The notes under the pieces were generated by a model. It made no database searches. It saw only the letters and a program-made list of their open reading frames with translations, and was not told where the DNA came from. From Candidatus Bathycorpusculum fermentans (GTDB lineage Archaea; Thermoproteota; Bathyarchaeia; Bathyarchaeales; Bathycorpusculaceae): a stretch of 12,534 nucleotides of DNA. Below are positions 1-6,471 of this stretch, piece by piece. The stretch is taken from positions 1 through 12,534 of the forward strand of contig WRGM01000135.1 of assembly GCA_009787175.1 (NCBI GenBank), given 5' to 3'. The position numbers were made by a program, and so were the translations under genes. How positions within the stretch are numbered: position 1 is the first letter of the stretch; every line of letters begins with the position of its first letter.

Positions 1-188
1 GAACTGTAACTAAATAATTTGATCATGTTCATGGTGTAATTCATGGTTTTATCCGATAAAAATGGTCAAGTTATTTTGTGACAGATCCTAAGCCTTCCTG
101 ATGAAACGTTGTGTGTTTCTTTAATGGTGCCTAACTATAGGTTCTGTTTAATAGTTTTTGTAAAGAGGTTGGTTTGTTGTTTTTGGGT

Positions 189-848
189 TTAGTATTCGTA
201 TTTTGTGAGGTCAGCTATGTTTGCTTTTTGGAATGCTTTTTTGCGGTTAATACATGATTCGCATTGTCCGCAATGTTGCTCTCCGTCTGTATAGCATGAC
301 CATGTTAGCTCTAGGGGTACATTTAGTTTTGTAGCTGCTTTTACAAGGTCTGTTTTTTCTTTGCCCATATATGGGGCGCTTATGCTAATGTTGCTGTTTG
401 TACCTAATTGTGCTGCTTTTTCAAAGGCTTCATAAAAGTCTCGTCTGCAATCTGGATAAAAGGCTACGTCTGAGTCATGTGCGCCGTAAAAAATTTCGTT
501 TGCTCCCACTGTGGCTGCGTATGCTACGGCTACGGATAGAAAAATGGCGTTGCGAAACGGCACAATTATAGCCTCTGAGAACTCTCCAGATAATGCTATA
601 TCTCTATTAACAAGGGATGAGGTCTGAAAAATGTCTTTTAGTGCTGAAAAATCCACAATTTTAATGCTAGTACCCAGATTTTCTGCAATTTTTTTGGCTG
701 CATACACTTCTTTAACAGCTATTTGTCCGTACTTGAAAACAATTGGGTAAATTTGGTAGCCTTGACTCTTTGCCCAGTAAGCAACTGTGGAAGAATCTAA
801 ACCGCCACTAAGTACAATAACACACTTTTTATCCTTATACATACCCAT
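189..848 (-). CDS. queC: 7-cyano-7-deazaguanine (preQ0) synthase QueC
   Basis: QueC converts 7-carboxy-7-deazaguanine to preQ0 using ATP and ammonia. In archaea preQ0 is normally the base inserted into tRNA on the way to archaeosine. The 219-residue protein has the PP-loop ATP-pyrophosphatase motif SGGLDSS at residues 14-20 and the C-terminal zinc site formed by Cys185, Cys193, Cys196 and Cys199. Length is normal for the family and nothing is missing. The ATG at 848 is preceded by AAGGA three bases away; a second ATG at residue 3 (842) has a more usual spacing of 9 and could be the real start. It stands alone, divergent from the ATPase gene. The earlier pathway genes (queD, queE) are not in this window. 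A QueT-family transporter about 2 kb away is its only functional neighbour. Confidence 0.95.
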   Translation of the reverse strand: MGMYKDKKCVIVLSGGLDSSTVAYWAKSQGYQIYPIVFKYGQIAVKEVYAAKKIAENLGTSIKIVDFSALKDIFQTSSLVNRDIALSGEFSEAIIVPFRNAIFLSVAVAYAATVGANEIFYGAHDSDVAFYPDCRRDFYEAFEKAAQLGTNSNISISAPYMGKEKTDLVKAATKLNVPLELTWSCYTDGEQHCGQCESCINRKKAFQKANIADLTKYEY

Positions 849-944
849 TTTTCCTTAGTTATTTTTCGGAAAACACCTTTTGATAGCTAGCCGTTTTATG
901 TTAAGTTTTAAGACCTCTTTAGCTGCCTATTAAGTTTATGTTTG

Positions 945-955
945 AATTTATAAAA
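945..955 (-). promoter_or_regulatory. queC: Probable TATA box of queC
   Basis: On the minus strand this reads TTTTATAAATT, close to the archaeal TATA consensus. Transcription would start near 920-926, giving an AT-rich leader of about 75 bases before queC. No convincing stem-loop was found in that leader. Confidence 0.45.
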
Positions 956-982
956 TGACATAAAAAACTTAACAGTTATAAC

Positions 983-1035
983 TTATAAAAACGTTAATAA
1001 ACTATTTATGAAAGATATAACTTGTATTATAGTAG
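983..1035 (+). promoter_or_regulatory. Candidate TATA boxes for the DUF4143 ATPase gene
   Basis: Two candidates are visible. TTATAAAA at 983-990 would start RNA near 1013 and leave a leader of about 45 bases. TATTATAGTA at about 1025-1034 would start RNA near 1054, making a transcript that is almost leaderless at the ATG at 1057. The sequence does not decide between them. Confidence 0.35.
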
Positions 1036-1056
1036 AAATATGGTGTGTTGAAAGAT

Positions 1057-2232
1057 ATGCTTGATAGAGTTGATTATTTGCAGAAAATACGGCCTTTCAT
1101 TGGAAAGGATGTTATTAAAGTTATAACTGGTCTACGGCGTTCGGGTAAGAGCGTAATATTAGAACAGCTCTGCAATGAGATAAACAATCCAAATACCATT
1201 TATCTTAATTTTGAAGATTTACATATGGAACATTTACTTAATTACACGGCGTTACATGACTATGTCTGCAAGAAAATAGGTGATAGCAAAAAACAATTCT
1301 GCCTATTTTTCGATGAAATCCAAGAAGTTGAAGGTTGGGAAAAAACGATCAATTCGCTTCGAGTAAAATTCAAAGCTGACATCTACATAACTGGATCCAA
1401 CTCTAAAATGTTATCAAGTGAACTCTCAACACATATTACAGGAAGATATGTAGAATTCGTCATATACCCCTTCTCTTTTGCCGAATTTAAACAGATTAAC
1501 CAAAAACATACCTTCGATGAATATCTACAATACGGTGGAATGCCTTTTTTACACAGCATTAACTTTAAACCACAAGAGAGTAAAAAATACTTAAAAGACG
1601 TCTTTAACTCCATATTGCTAAAAGATGTTGTTAAGCGTAACAAAATCCGCGATGTAGACCTATTAGAGCGAATTGTAAATTATGTACTAAACAACATAGG
1701 CAAACAATTTTCAGCGACAAGCATATCAAAATTTTTTAAACAAGAAAAAAGAATAGTAGCACCTGAAACTCTTCTAAATTACTTAAAAGCCTGTGAAGAA
1801 GCGTTTTTGTTTAAAAAATTAACATATCAGGATGTAATTGGCAAAAAAGCACTAAATGTGAATGAAAAATACTATATCGCAGATCACGGACTTAGAGCAG
1901 CGGTAAGTGGTACAAACTTTAACGACCAAGAGATAATCCTCGAAAACATCGTCTGCTTAGAGCTTATTCGCAGAGGATATACTGTAAAAGTTGGGCGTAG
2001 CGGTAGAGATAGAGAAATCGATTTTGTATGCGAAAAAAACGATGAAAAACTCTATGTGCAAGTATGCTATATATTAAGTGAAGAAAAAACCATTGAACAC
2101 GAATTCGCTTCCCTCTTAGATGTAAAAGATAACTATCCTAAAATAGTGCTGTATAAAGAAAGCTCTTTCAAAGGTAATTACGAAGGCATTCCAGCAGTGA
2201 ACATCGAAAAATGGCTACTTAAAAACAACTGA
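1057..2232 (+). CDS. AAA ATPase with DUF4143 C-terminal domain
   Basis: This is a member of the AAA_14/DUF4143 ATPases, abundant in archaea and bacteria but of largely unknown role. Counting from the ATG at 1057 (391 residues), Walker A GLRRSGKS is at 25-32, the Walker B region ending in DEIQ at 86-89, and a sensor-1-like TGSNS at about 112-116. The C-terminal domain carries REIDFV followed by KLYVQV, resembling the core of PD-(D/E)XK nuclease folds, as is usual for DUF4143. Family members generally begin with a few residues before R-x-x-YL, so the ATG is preferred. In-frame GTG (1045) and TTG (1048) would add four or three residues, and no clear ribosome-binding site decides. The gene is intact, stands alone, and gives no contextual hint of a partner except a dead VapC-like fragment downstream. 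Confidence 0.88.
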   Translation: MLDRVDYLQKIRPFIGKDVIKVITGLRRSGKSVILEQLCNEINNPNTIYLNFEDLHMEHLLNYTALHDYVCKKIGDSKKQFCLFFDEIQEVEGWEKTINSLRVKFKADIYITGSNSKMLSSELSTHITGRYVEFVIYPFSFAEFKQINQKHTFDEYLQYGGMPFLHSINFKPQESKKYLKDVFNSILLKDVVKRNKIRDVDLLERIVNYVLNNIGKQFSATSISKFFKQEKRIVAPETLLNYLKACEEAFLFKKLTYQDVIGKKALNVNEKYYIADHGLRAAVSGTNFNDQEIILENIVCLELIRRGYTVKVGRSGRDREIDFVCEKNDEKLYVQVCYILSEEKTIEHEFASLLDVKDNYPKIVLYKESSFKGNYEGIPAVNIEKWLLKNN

Positions 2233-2369
2233 TAACCATAAAAATTTTTTTGCCATTTAGAACGGTGGCGTGTTTGTAGTATTTACCTCTAAAACGAGTA
2301 TACTTCAAATAACCTGCCTTCCTTTCCATATGAAAATGGTCTAATCACAGCATAACTCTTTGGTAACAC
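2219..2369 (-). pseudogene. Possible frameshifted remnant of a small unknown gene
   Basis: On the minus strand a GTG at 2369 opens a frame beginning VLPKSYAVIRPFSYGKEG and ending at a TAG at 2289-2291. The neighbouring frame stays open through RGKYYKHATVLNGKKIFMV and stops at 2219, overlapping the last codons of the ATPase. Joined across one shift near 2292-2310, the two frames read as a plausible protein of about 50 residues. The second frame alone gives a 36-residue reading frame from the ATG at 2329. No family was recognised. It may be the tail of a decayed gene, or chance. Confidence 0.25.
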
Positions 2370-2411
2370 CGCATGTTTAACGAAAAACCAAAAAAACAGC
2401 TATTGCTACTG

Positions 2412-2636
2412 TTATAATTTGCTGTTTTGATGAAATTCTTTTGGAGTGAAAACTTTATCTTTTAGATTTGGAAGTCGTTGAAAATATTCTTTGTTTTCGG
2501 TTAACAAGATGTCACCGTTTTCTAAAAGAAAGCAGGCGGCTATTGCTATGCCTTGATATTTTATAGGGTGCTCCTTTGCAATAAAGTATGCATTGAGTTC
2601 AGCTATAATTTTAGCTGTTTCTCCGTTTAGCGAGAC
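2412..2636 (-). pseudogene. VapC-type PIN-domain toxin, C-terminal remnant
   Basis: The minus strand is open for 74 codons from just inside a TGA at 2637-2639 to a TAA at 2412-2414, with no start codon at its head. The segment GIAIAACFLLENGDILLTEN followed by KEYFQRLPNL matches the C-terminal third of PIN-domain ribonucleases (pattern: D-x-x-IAA-x-x-L, then LLT-x-N, then F). The N-terminal part with the first catalytic acidic residues is absent. The position that is normally Asp just before the IAA motif is not acidic here (KYQGIAIAA). A second short open stretch immediately upstream (2627-2716, minus) contains YLLSSNKEYF, echoing ILLTENKEYF in this fragment, so two PIN tails may be superimposed. 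No antitoxin gene is recognisable. It is a dead toxin gene. Confidence 0.55.
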
Positions 2637-2740
2637 TCAACGAAATTGACAAAGTATTCTTTGTTACTGCTCAGCAGGTAGTTTTTGTGTACACGCTTAG
2701 ATAGTGTAATTTTCACAAGAATTTTTGTGTTTGCTTAGCT

Positions 2741-3229
2741 TTATACAAGGAGGGGGATGCCTATTTTTTTGAGTATCTTGAATAGTGGCCAGCCTATTAG
2801 TATGCTTGCGATAATGTTTCCTGCTGTGACGTATGCTATTGTTGCGATTAGGGGTAGGCTGTATAGGTAAGATAGCATCCAGCCTACTGTTGTTCCTAAA
2901 ACTGCTGAGTAGGCGAGGCATGTGCCTATTATGGTGTAGTCATTGTGTGATTTTTTGTATATGTAGTAAACTATGTAGGACATTATAAATGATGGTATGG
3001 TGTTTAGTAAATCAAGTAGACCTGCTGTTGAAAAAATGTTGGATATGAAGACTCCTAATGTGTGTCCAAGGACGCCTGCAAACCCGAATAATGGTATTGT
3101 AGTAATTAATGCGTCTGCGATGCGGATTTGAACTGGACCATATGAAAATTCTGTGAGCGAAATTACTAGTGCTGCGTAAAGTGCAGCATATATAGATATT
3201 AGAGCTACTTTTTTAGTTTTGTTTTGCAA
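2741..3229 (-). CDS. queT: QueT-family queuosine-precursor transporter (DUF988)
   Basis: This is a small membrane protein of the QueT (COG4708/DUF988) family. These are substrate-binding subunits of energy-coupling-factor transporters thought to import queuosine precursors such as preQ1 or preQ0. The 162 residues contain YGPVQIRIADAL (30-41) and GHTLGVFISNIFS (55-67) followed by GLLDLL, the family hallmarks, and about five hydrophobic segments. The start is TTG at 3229: GGAGG lies seven bases ahead and no ATG is available nearby. The energising module (EcfA, EcfA', EcfT) is not adjacent. The only ECF-type ATPase and T component here (CbiO, CbiQ) belong to the cobalt system, so the protein must use components elsewhere or act alone. 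queC about 2 kb away supports a 7-deazaguanine substrate. Confidence 0.87.
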   Translation of the reverse strand: MQNKTKKVALISIYAALYAALVISLTEFSYGPVQIRIADALITTIPLFGFAGVLGHTLGVFISNIFSTAGLLDLLNTIPSFIMSYIVYYIYKKSHNDYTIIGTCLAYSAVLGTTVGWMLSYLYSLPLIATIAYVTAGNIIASILIGWPLFKILKKIGIPLLV

Positions 3230-3296
3230 TTCTAGTCCTCCCTACCCCGGGTTTTATATTTGGCGGAACGGGTGGGAGAATACTCACCCGCCATTT
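3230..3296 (-). promoter_or_regulatory. Structured leader of queT: pseudoknot covering the ribosome-binding site
   Basis: Read on the minus strand, the leader forms a hairpin. GGC plus GGGTG (arm at 3285-3292) pairs with CACCC and GCC (arms at 3270-3274 and 3262-3264), leaving a 5-base bulge that can slide. The loop contains TTCTCC (3275-3280), which is complementary over six bases (one G-U) to the GGAGGA of the ribosome-binding site (3236-3241). This is an H-type pseudoknot. The strand linking the two stems begins AAATATAAAA, an A-rich connector like those in preQ1 riboswitches. No match to the preQ1-I, -II or -III consensus was recognised. Ligand sensing is inference; the base pairing is read from the sequence. 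Confidence 0.5.
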
Positions 3297-3311
3297 AATC
3301 TCAAAACCGGT

Positions 3312-3326
3312 GTTATACTATAAAAA
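3312..3326 (-). promoter_or_regulatory. queT: Probable TATA box of queT
   Basis: The minus strand reads TTTTTATAGTATAAC here. Transcription about 26 bases downstream would begin near 3290-3296, directly at the foot of the leader hairpin, so the leader would be almost entirely the predicted structure. Confidence 0.45.
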
Positions 3327-3536
3327 GTTTACTTGTCAAAGTGGCACTATATCGTTCTAAAAACTATTTTCTATGCAAAGCCTTTTTGTCCTGACATTAG
3401 AAACGGTTACATAAAACGTATTTCTATGATTTTTCAGTACAAAACACGTGATTATAACCAACATACACACTTTTTTTCAATGCATCCACTAGTTTTTTGT
3501 GCCGTAGTTGAAGCATACACAGGATCAAAGTCCTAA

Positions 3537-3735
3537 GCCACAACTACTGCACAATAACACTACAACACAACAGAAATATTTAAACAAAAAACAACCCACT
3601 CTAACAAAAAACATTAAACAACCACAAAAAACAGAAAACAAAAATAAGAAAAAACAACCAACAAACAGCACGTACACTAACCCAACCACACCCAACCAAC
3701 AACCCAACAACAACAGCAACACTACAAACCCACAC
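3537..3735. other. A/C-only low-complexity tract beside the IS110 relic
   Basis: About 200 bases of the plus strand are almost free of G and poor in T, with runs such as CCCAACCAACAACCC and CAACAACAGC. The short reading frames here translate into Asn/Gln/Pro/Thr-rich (plus) or Val/Leu/Cys-rich (minus) low-complexity chains, which are composition artefacts. The tract abuts the 3' end of the IS110 transposase relic and shares its base bias, so it may be the element's right-end non-coding region. The part from 3301 to 3536 shows nothing recognisable. Confidence 0.4.
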
Positions 3736-4559
3736 TAACCCTTACCCGAAACAATATAACCTGCATTTCTCAAAACAGCAATCATAGACTCCAACAAAAC
3801 AGACCCACCACCACCATCACCACTACCCGACCGCACCAAAACAGTAGACTTCTTCGAAAAACCTTCTTCAACATACCGCTCACAATTAACAAGCAAATAC
3901 CAAACAACCATTGACAACTTTTGAGCAACAGCAACATACGCCACCTTACGACCCTTCTTAACAGAAATGCGCTCAAACATTTCCTTAAACCGCCCATCAG
4001 ACTTAACCGCACTATGAGCCACCTCAATCATACACCACCTAAGATACTTCGAACCACGTTTACTAATAACACCATAATTAGCCACCCCAGCCGACTGATA
4101 CACACAAGGAGCCAAACCACACCAACAAGCTCCTTGCCTTATCACTATCAAACCGCATAACATCCCCAAGTTCAGCCAAAATAGTCACACCCGACAACTT
4201 GCCTACGCCAGGAACAGGACAAACAACCTCAAATCACACTTATTAACCAGCCCATCAATACAAAGTTCTATCAACTTTATCTGCCCAGTTAAATTATTAA
4301 TAGTTCTTATCAACTGTTCAAGCACAAAATGGTCAATTTCACTTAAAGTACCTTGCGCAACAGCTTCTATTTCAGCACTTTTAGCCTTTAATTGTTTGTT
4401 TTCACTAGTTTCCACGATGGCTTTAACAGTTTTTCCTGCCAAAAGCCCTTCTAAGAGTTCTGTCTCTGCTTTTTCAAATAAGTCACTTAACACTGTTTTT
4501 AATCGTATGTTCACCCGATTACCTAAAGAGAAGCGTTTTACCAAGTTCGCTTGGATCAA
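3735..4559 (-). pseudogene. IS110-family transposase relic (N-terminus lost, two frameshifts)
   Basis: IS110 transposases pair an N-terminal RuvC-like DEDD domain with a C-terminal Transposase_20 domain. Here the middle coiled region (4559 to about 4235) leads into CPVPGVGKLSGVTILAELGD in a shifted frame (about 4226-4120). The original frame then resumes at WCGLAPCVYQSAG and continues through RGSKYLRW to the stop at 3735. One apparent base loss near 4226 and one gain near 4120 cancel. The DEDD catalytic domain is missing: a TGA lies two codons before the first codon used here. The downstream half uses codons ending in G or T, unlike the upstream half, which has mostly A-ending codons like the host genes. 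The element is dead, and its ends could not be fixed. Confidence 0.82.
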
Positions 4560-4622
4560 GGCTTTTCAGATTTTATTGTAATACAAAAAGAGACTTAAAA
4601 CTTAGCAGAAATGTACTCTTTA

Positions 4623-4802
4623 TCAAAACAGGTGCGAAGAACATAAAAAATTATCTTCAATAGCTGAGTCCAAAATGTGAGTATTCCTGTTTAGAGAGAT
4701 AACAACATCTCGTAACTTTCGCTCTAACCCCTCTCTATATGGATATCTTTCATATTTTACCCCAGTTTTTACTATTTTACAATTGATGGCGGAAACTATT
4801 AC
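4623..4802 (-). other. Unidentified open stretch, possible gene fragment
   Basis: A 59-codon minus-strand frame runs between two TGA codons and includes KYERYPYREGLERKLRDVV and THILDSAIEDNF. Its composition looks like a soluble protein rather than random sequence, but it has no ATG and no family match that I recognise. It sits between the IS110 relic and the winged-helix regulator and could be a disrupted gene end. The remainder of 4560-4847 shows nothing. Confidence 0.22.
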
Positions 4803-4847
4803 TCAAACATTCCTCACTATAGGCAAGACTCTTTCTGTCTAGTGTTG

Positions 4848-5693
4848 TTAACTGTTTTCTTCTATGATTCTTGCATCTTTAACTTCATATATTATGTCAT
4901 TTGCGGATCGCATATTTTGTGAATCTATTTCCTGTATCATCTTGTTTGCCATGCGACCTACTATGAATACTAGCACGTTTAGACCTCTTGATGCTGCTAT
5001 TACTGCTGAGTGACTGATGCCAAATTCTATATCGGGCTCTAGTTTTAACTTATTGCTTACGGCTCTGCCTACGGCTCCCATGACTCCTATGCGGTCAGGT
5101 TTGAATTCTTTTACTATTCCTTTAATTTTTTCTATATCTACTGCCCTTGAGCCGCCTTTGCGTATGCTAGGTAATTTTATGATTAATATTTTGCCCTGTT
5201 TTAATTTTATTTTACCTTTCAAATCTCTTAGTCCAATATCTTCACCTGAAATAGCATCATTTGTTGCTATTCCTGTTGATTCAACGTTTGTATCGTTTAC
5301 GGATACTGTGTAAAAAATGCCACCTTTTGTTATTAGTCCCACTTGCTCACCAGTTTTCACAGGAAGAGTTGCTATGGCTATCCATGCATGGTCAACTTTT
5401 AACTCTTTTCTTACAGATTTAACGTATGAGTCAAGTCTCTTTAGTTCTTCACGAAGATGTGCTTTTCCTTTTGAAGTTAACCGGTAATTCCCCCGTTCAG
5501 AGCTTGAATCTAGGAAACCTTCTTTGGCTAATTTTTTAAAATATTTCGATATAGCTTGAATTGTTATCCCTATAGTATTGCTTATGTCTTTTTGCTTAAT
5601 ATGCGGCTGTTTTCTCATAACTTCAAGTAAAATCTGAAACTTTGTAAATTCTCCTTTATCACGTAACAAAATATCTGGTGTTTGCTTCTTCAT
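4848..5693 (-). CDS. Winged-helix transcriptional regulator divergent from cbiMNQO (DUF7839-like)
   Basis: The 281-residue protein has an N-terminal winged helix-turn-helix: QKDISNTIGITIQAISKYF at about 34-52 is the HTH, followed by KKLAKEGFL and a wing near RGNYRLTSKG. A basic helix links it to a C-terminal domain of about 190 residues. That arrangement fits an archaeal regulator family usually annotated as wHTH plus DUF7839; the family name is from memory. The C-terminal part is presumably the effector or oligomerisation domain, and no metal-ligand cluster stands out. The ATG at 5693 is preferred. A TTG at 5699 would add two residues, and AAGG upstream could serve either. It is divergent from cbiM with about 80 bases between starts, so it probably controls the cobalt operon and itself. 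Confidence 0.8.
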   Translation of the reverse strand: MKKQTPDILLRDKGEFTKFQILLEVMRKQPHIKQKDISNTIGITIQAISKYFKKLAKEGFLDSSSERGNYRLTSKGKAHLREELKRLDSYVKSVRKELKVDHAWIAIATLPVKTGEQVGLITKGGIFYTVSVNDTNVESTGIATNDAISGEDIGLRDLKGKIKLKQGKILIIKLPSIRKGGSRAVDIEKIKGIVKEFKPDRIGVMGAVGRAVSNKLKLEPDIEFGISHSAVIAASRGLNVLVFIVGRMANKMIQEIDSQNMRSANDIIYEVKDARIIEENS

Positions 5694-5711
5694 AAACAAT
5701 TCAACCTTTAG

Positions 5712-5725
5712 TTAACTTATGTTAA
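5712..5725. promoter_or_regulatory. Inverted repeat, candidate operator between regulator and cbiM
   Basis: TTAAC-TTAT-GTTAA is a perfect 5-4-5 inverted repeat. It overlaps the predicted start region of the regulator transcript and lies just upstream of the cbiM TATA box. It is a natural binding site for the divergently encoded winged-helix protein. It is also AT-rich and short, so chance cannot be excluded. Confidence 0.4.
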
Positions 5726-5731
5726 ATAAAT

Positions 5732-5740
5732 CTTTATATG
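5732..5740. promoter_or_regulatory. Shared TATA region for cbiMNQO and the divergent regulator
   Basis: CTTTATATG on the plus strand reads CATATAAAG on the minus strand, so each strand offers a TATA-like box. Starts about 26 bases away would fall near 5762 for cbiM (leader about 15 bases) and near 5710 for the regulator (leader about 17 bases). The cbiM leader is too short for a cobalamin riboswitch. Confidence 0.45.
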
Positions 5741-5775
5741 CTTATTGGTTGACTATTCAACAAGGCGAAATAATT

Positions 5776-6471
5776 ATGCACATAATGGAAGGCTTTTTAC
5801 CACTTGAATGGTGCCTAGTCTGGTTCGCACTATCAATTCCCGTACTAATCTATGGCGTTTACAGGTTAACAAAAATCACAAAAAAAGTCCCAGAGGCTAA
5901 ACCCCTATTAGCCTTAATGGGCGCATTTATATTTGTAATCTCCGCCCTAAAACTCCCCTCCGTAGTGGGAAGTAGTTCGCATCCAACAGGCTCCGGTTTA
6001 GCTGCTGTTTTCTTCGGCCCCGCTGTAGCCGGTATTCTTTCCCTAATAGTTTTAGTGTTTCAAGCTTTACTACTAGCTCACGGTGGATTAACTACCCTTG
6101 GCGCAAACGTTTTCTCCATGGGAATAGCTGGACCCGCAATAGGTTTTACTATATGGATGCTATTTAAACGAACAAAACTCTCCCCAACAATAGGCATATT
6201 TACCGCTGTCGCCCTAAGCGACTTGACAACATATATTGTAACATCCATACAGCTCGCACTTGCTTTCCCTGCAGAAGGAGGCATATTAGCAGCGTTTACA
6301 AATTTTGCCGCAATATACGCTGTAACCCAGATCCCCCTAGCTATAGCTGAGGGCATTTTAGCCGTTCTAATATTTAGCTTCCTAGCAAAATACAAAGGAA
6401 ACATTCTCTCATTACTAAAAGTACTAAAAAGCCCCGTCTCAAACACGACCCAAGAGGTGGAATCACAATGA
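5776..6471 (+). CDS. cbiM: Cobalt ECF transporter substrate-binding membrane subunit CbiM
   Basis: CbiM is the metal-binding S component of the CbiMNQO cobalt importer (NikM is its nickel counterpart). From the ATG at 5776 the protein has 231 residues and begins MHIMEGFLP. In this family the N-terminal amine and His2 coordinate the metal, so this start is functionally required. A longer frame from 5719 would bury His2 and is rejected. A second conserved ligand is His69 in SSHPTGSG, and about six to seven hydrophobic segments follow. An AAGG site lies about ten bases before the ATG. It is the first gene of the operon and its stop overlaps the cbiN start as ATGA. Sequence alone does not distinguish cobalt from nickel. 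Confidence 0.95.
   Translation: MHIMEGFLPLEWCLVWFALSIPVLIYGVYRLTKITKKVPEAKPLLALMGAFIFVISALKLPSVVGSSSHPTGSGLAAVFFGPAVAGILSLIVLVFQALLLAHGGLTTLGANVFSMGIAGPAIGFTIWMLFKRTKLSPTIGIFTAVALSDLTTYIVTSIQLALAFPAEGGILAAFTNFAAIYAVTQIPLAIAEGILAVLIFSFLAKYKGNILSLLKVLKSPVSNTTQEVESQ

Noticed and set aside
1..44. Possible gene start running off the left edge on the minus strand (ATG at 44)
   Set aside because: Only about 14 codons are visible, with no clear ribosome-binding site or recognisable motif. The rest of 1-188 also shows nothing.
849..925. Possible preQ1-I riboswitch in the queC leader
   Set aside because: The leader ends in AACTAAGGA, which resembles the 3' tail of bacterial preQ1-I switches, but the required GAGG/CCTC-type stem and C-rich loop are absent. 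The tail match alone is just an A-rich ribosome-binding region.
3333..3536. 67-codon plus-strand frame with a TTG start
   Set aside because: No ribosome-binding site, no family resemblance, and it lies in sequence that otherwise looks like decayed DNA.
3508..4160. Plus-strand frames encoding Asn/Gln/Pro/Thr-rich proteins opposite the IS110 relic
   Set aside because: They follow from the near absence of G and T on this strand. The opposite strand carries clear transposase homology, so these are shadows or low-complexity artefacts.
4115..4235. Programmed ribosomal frameshifting in the IS110 transposase
   Set aside because: IS110 transposases are made from a single frame, there is no slippery heptamer with a downstream structure, and the catalytic domain is missing. 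Decay or sequence error explains it better.
5719..5775. N-terminal extension of CbiM from the upstream ATG
   Set aside because: It would place extra residues before the Met-His needed for metal coordination, and it begins upstream of the TATA box that should drive the gene.
5741..5776. Cobalamin riboswitch upstream of cbiM
   Set aside because: The predicted leader is about 15 bases, and even the full gap to the divergent gene is about 80 bases, far too short for a cobalamin riboswitch.
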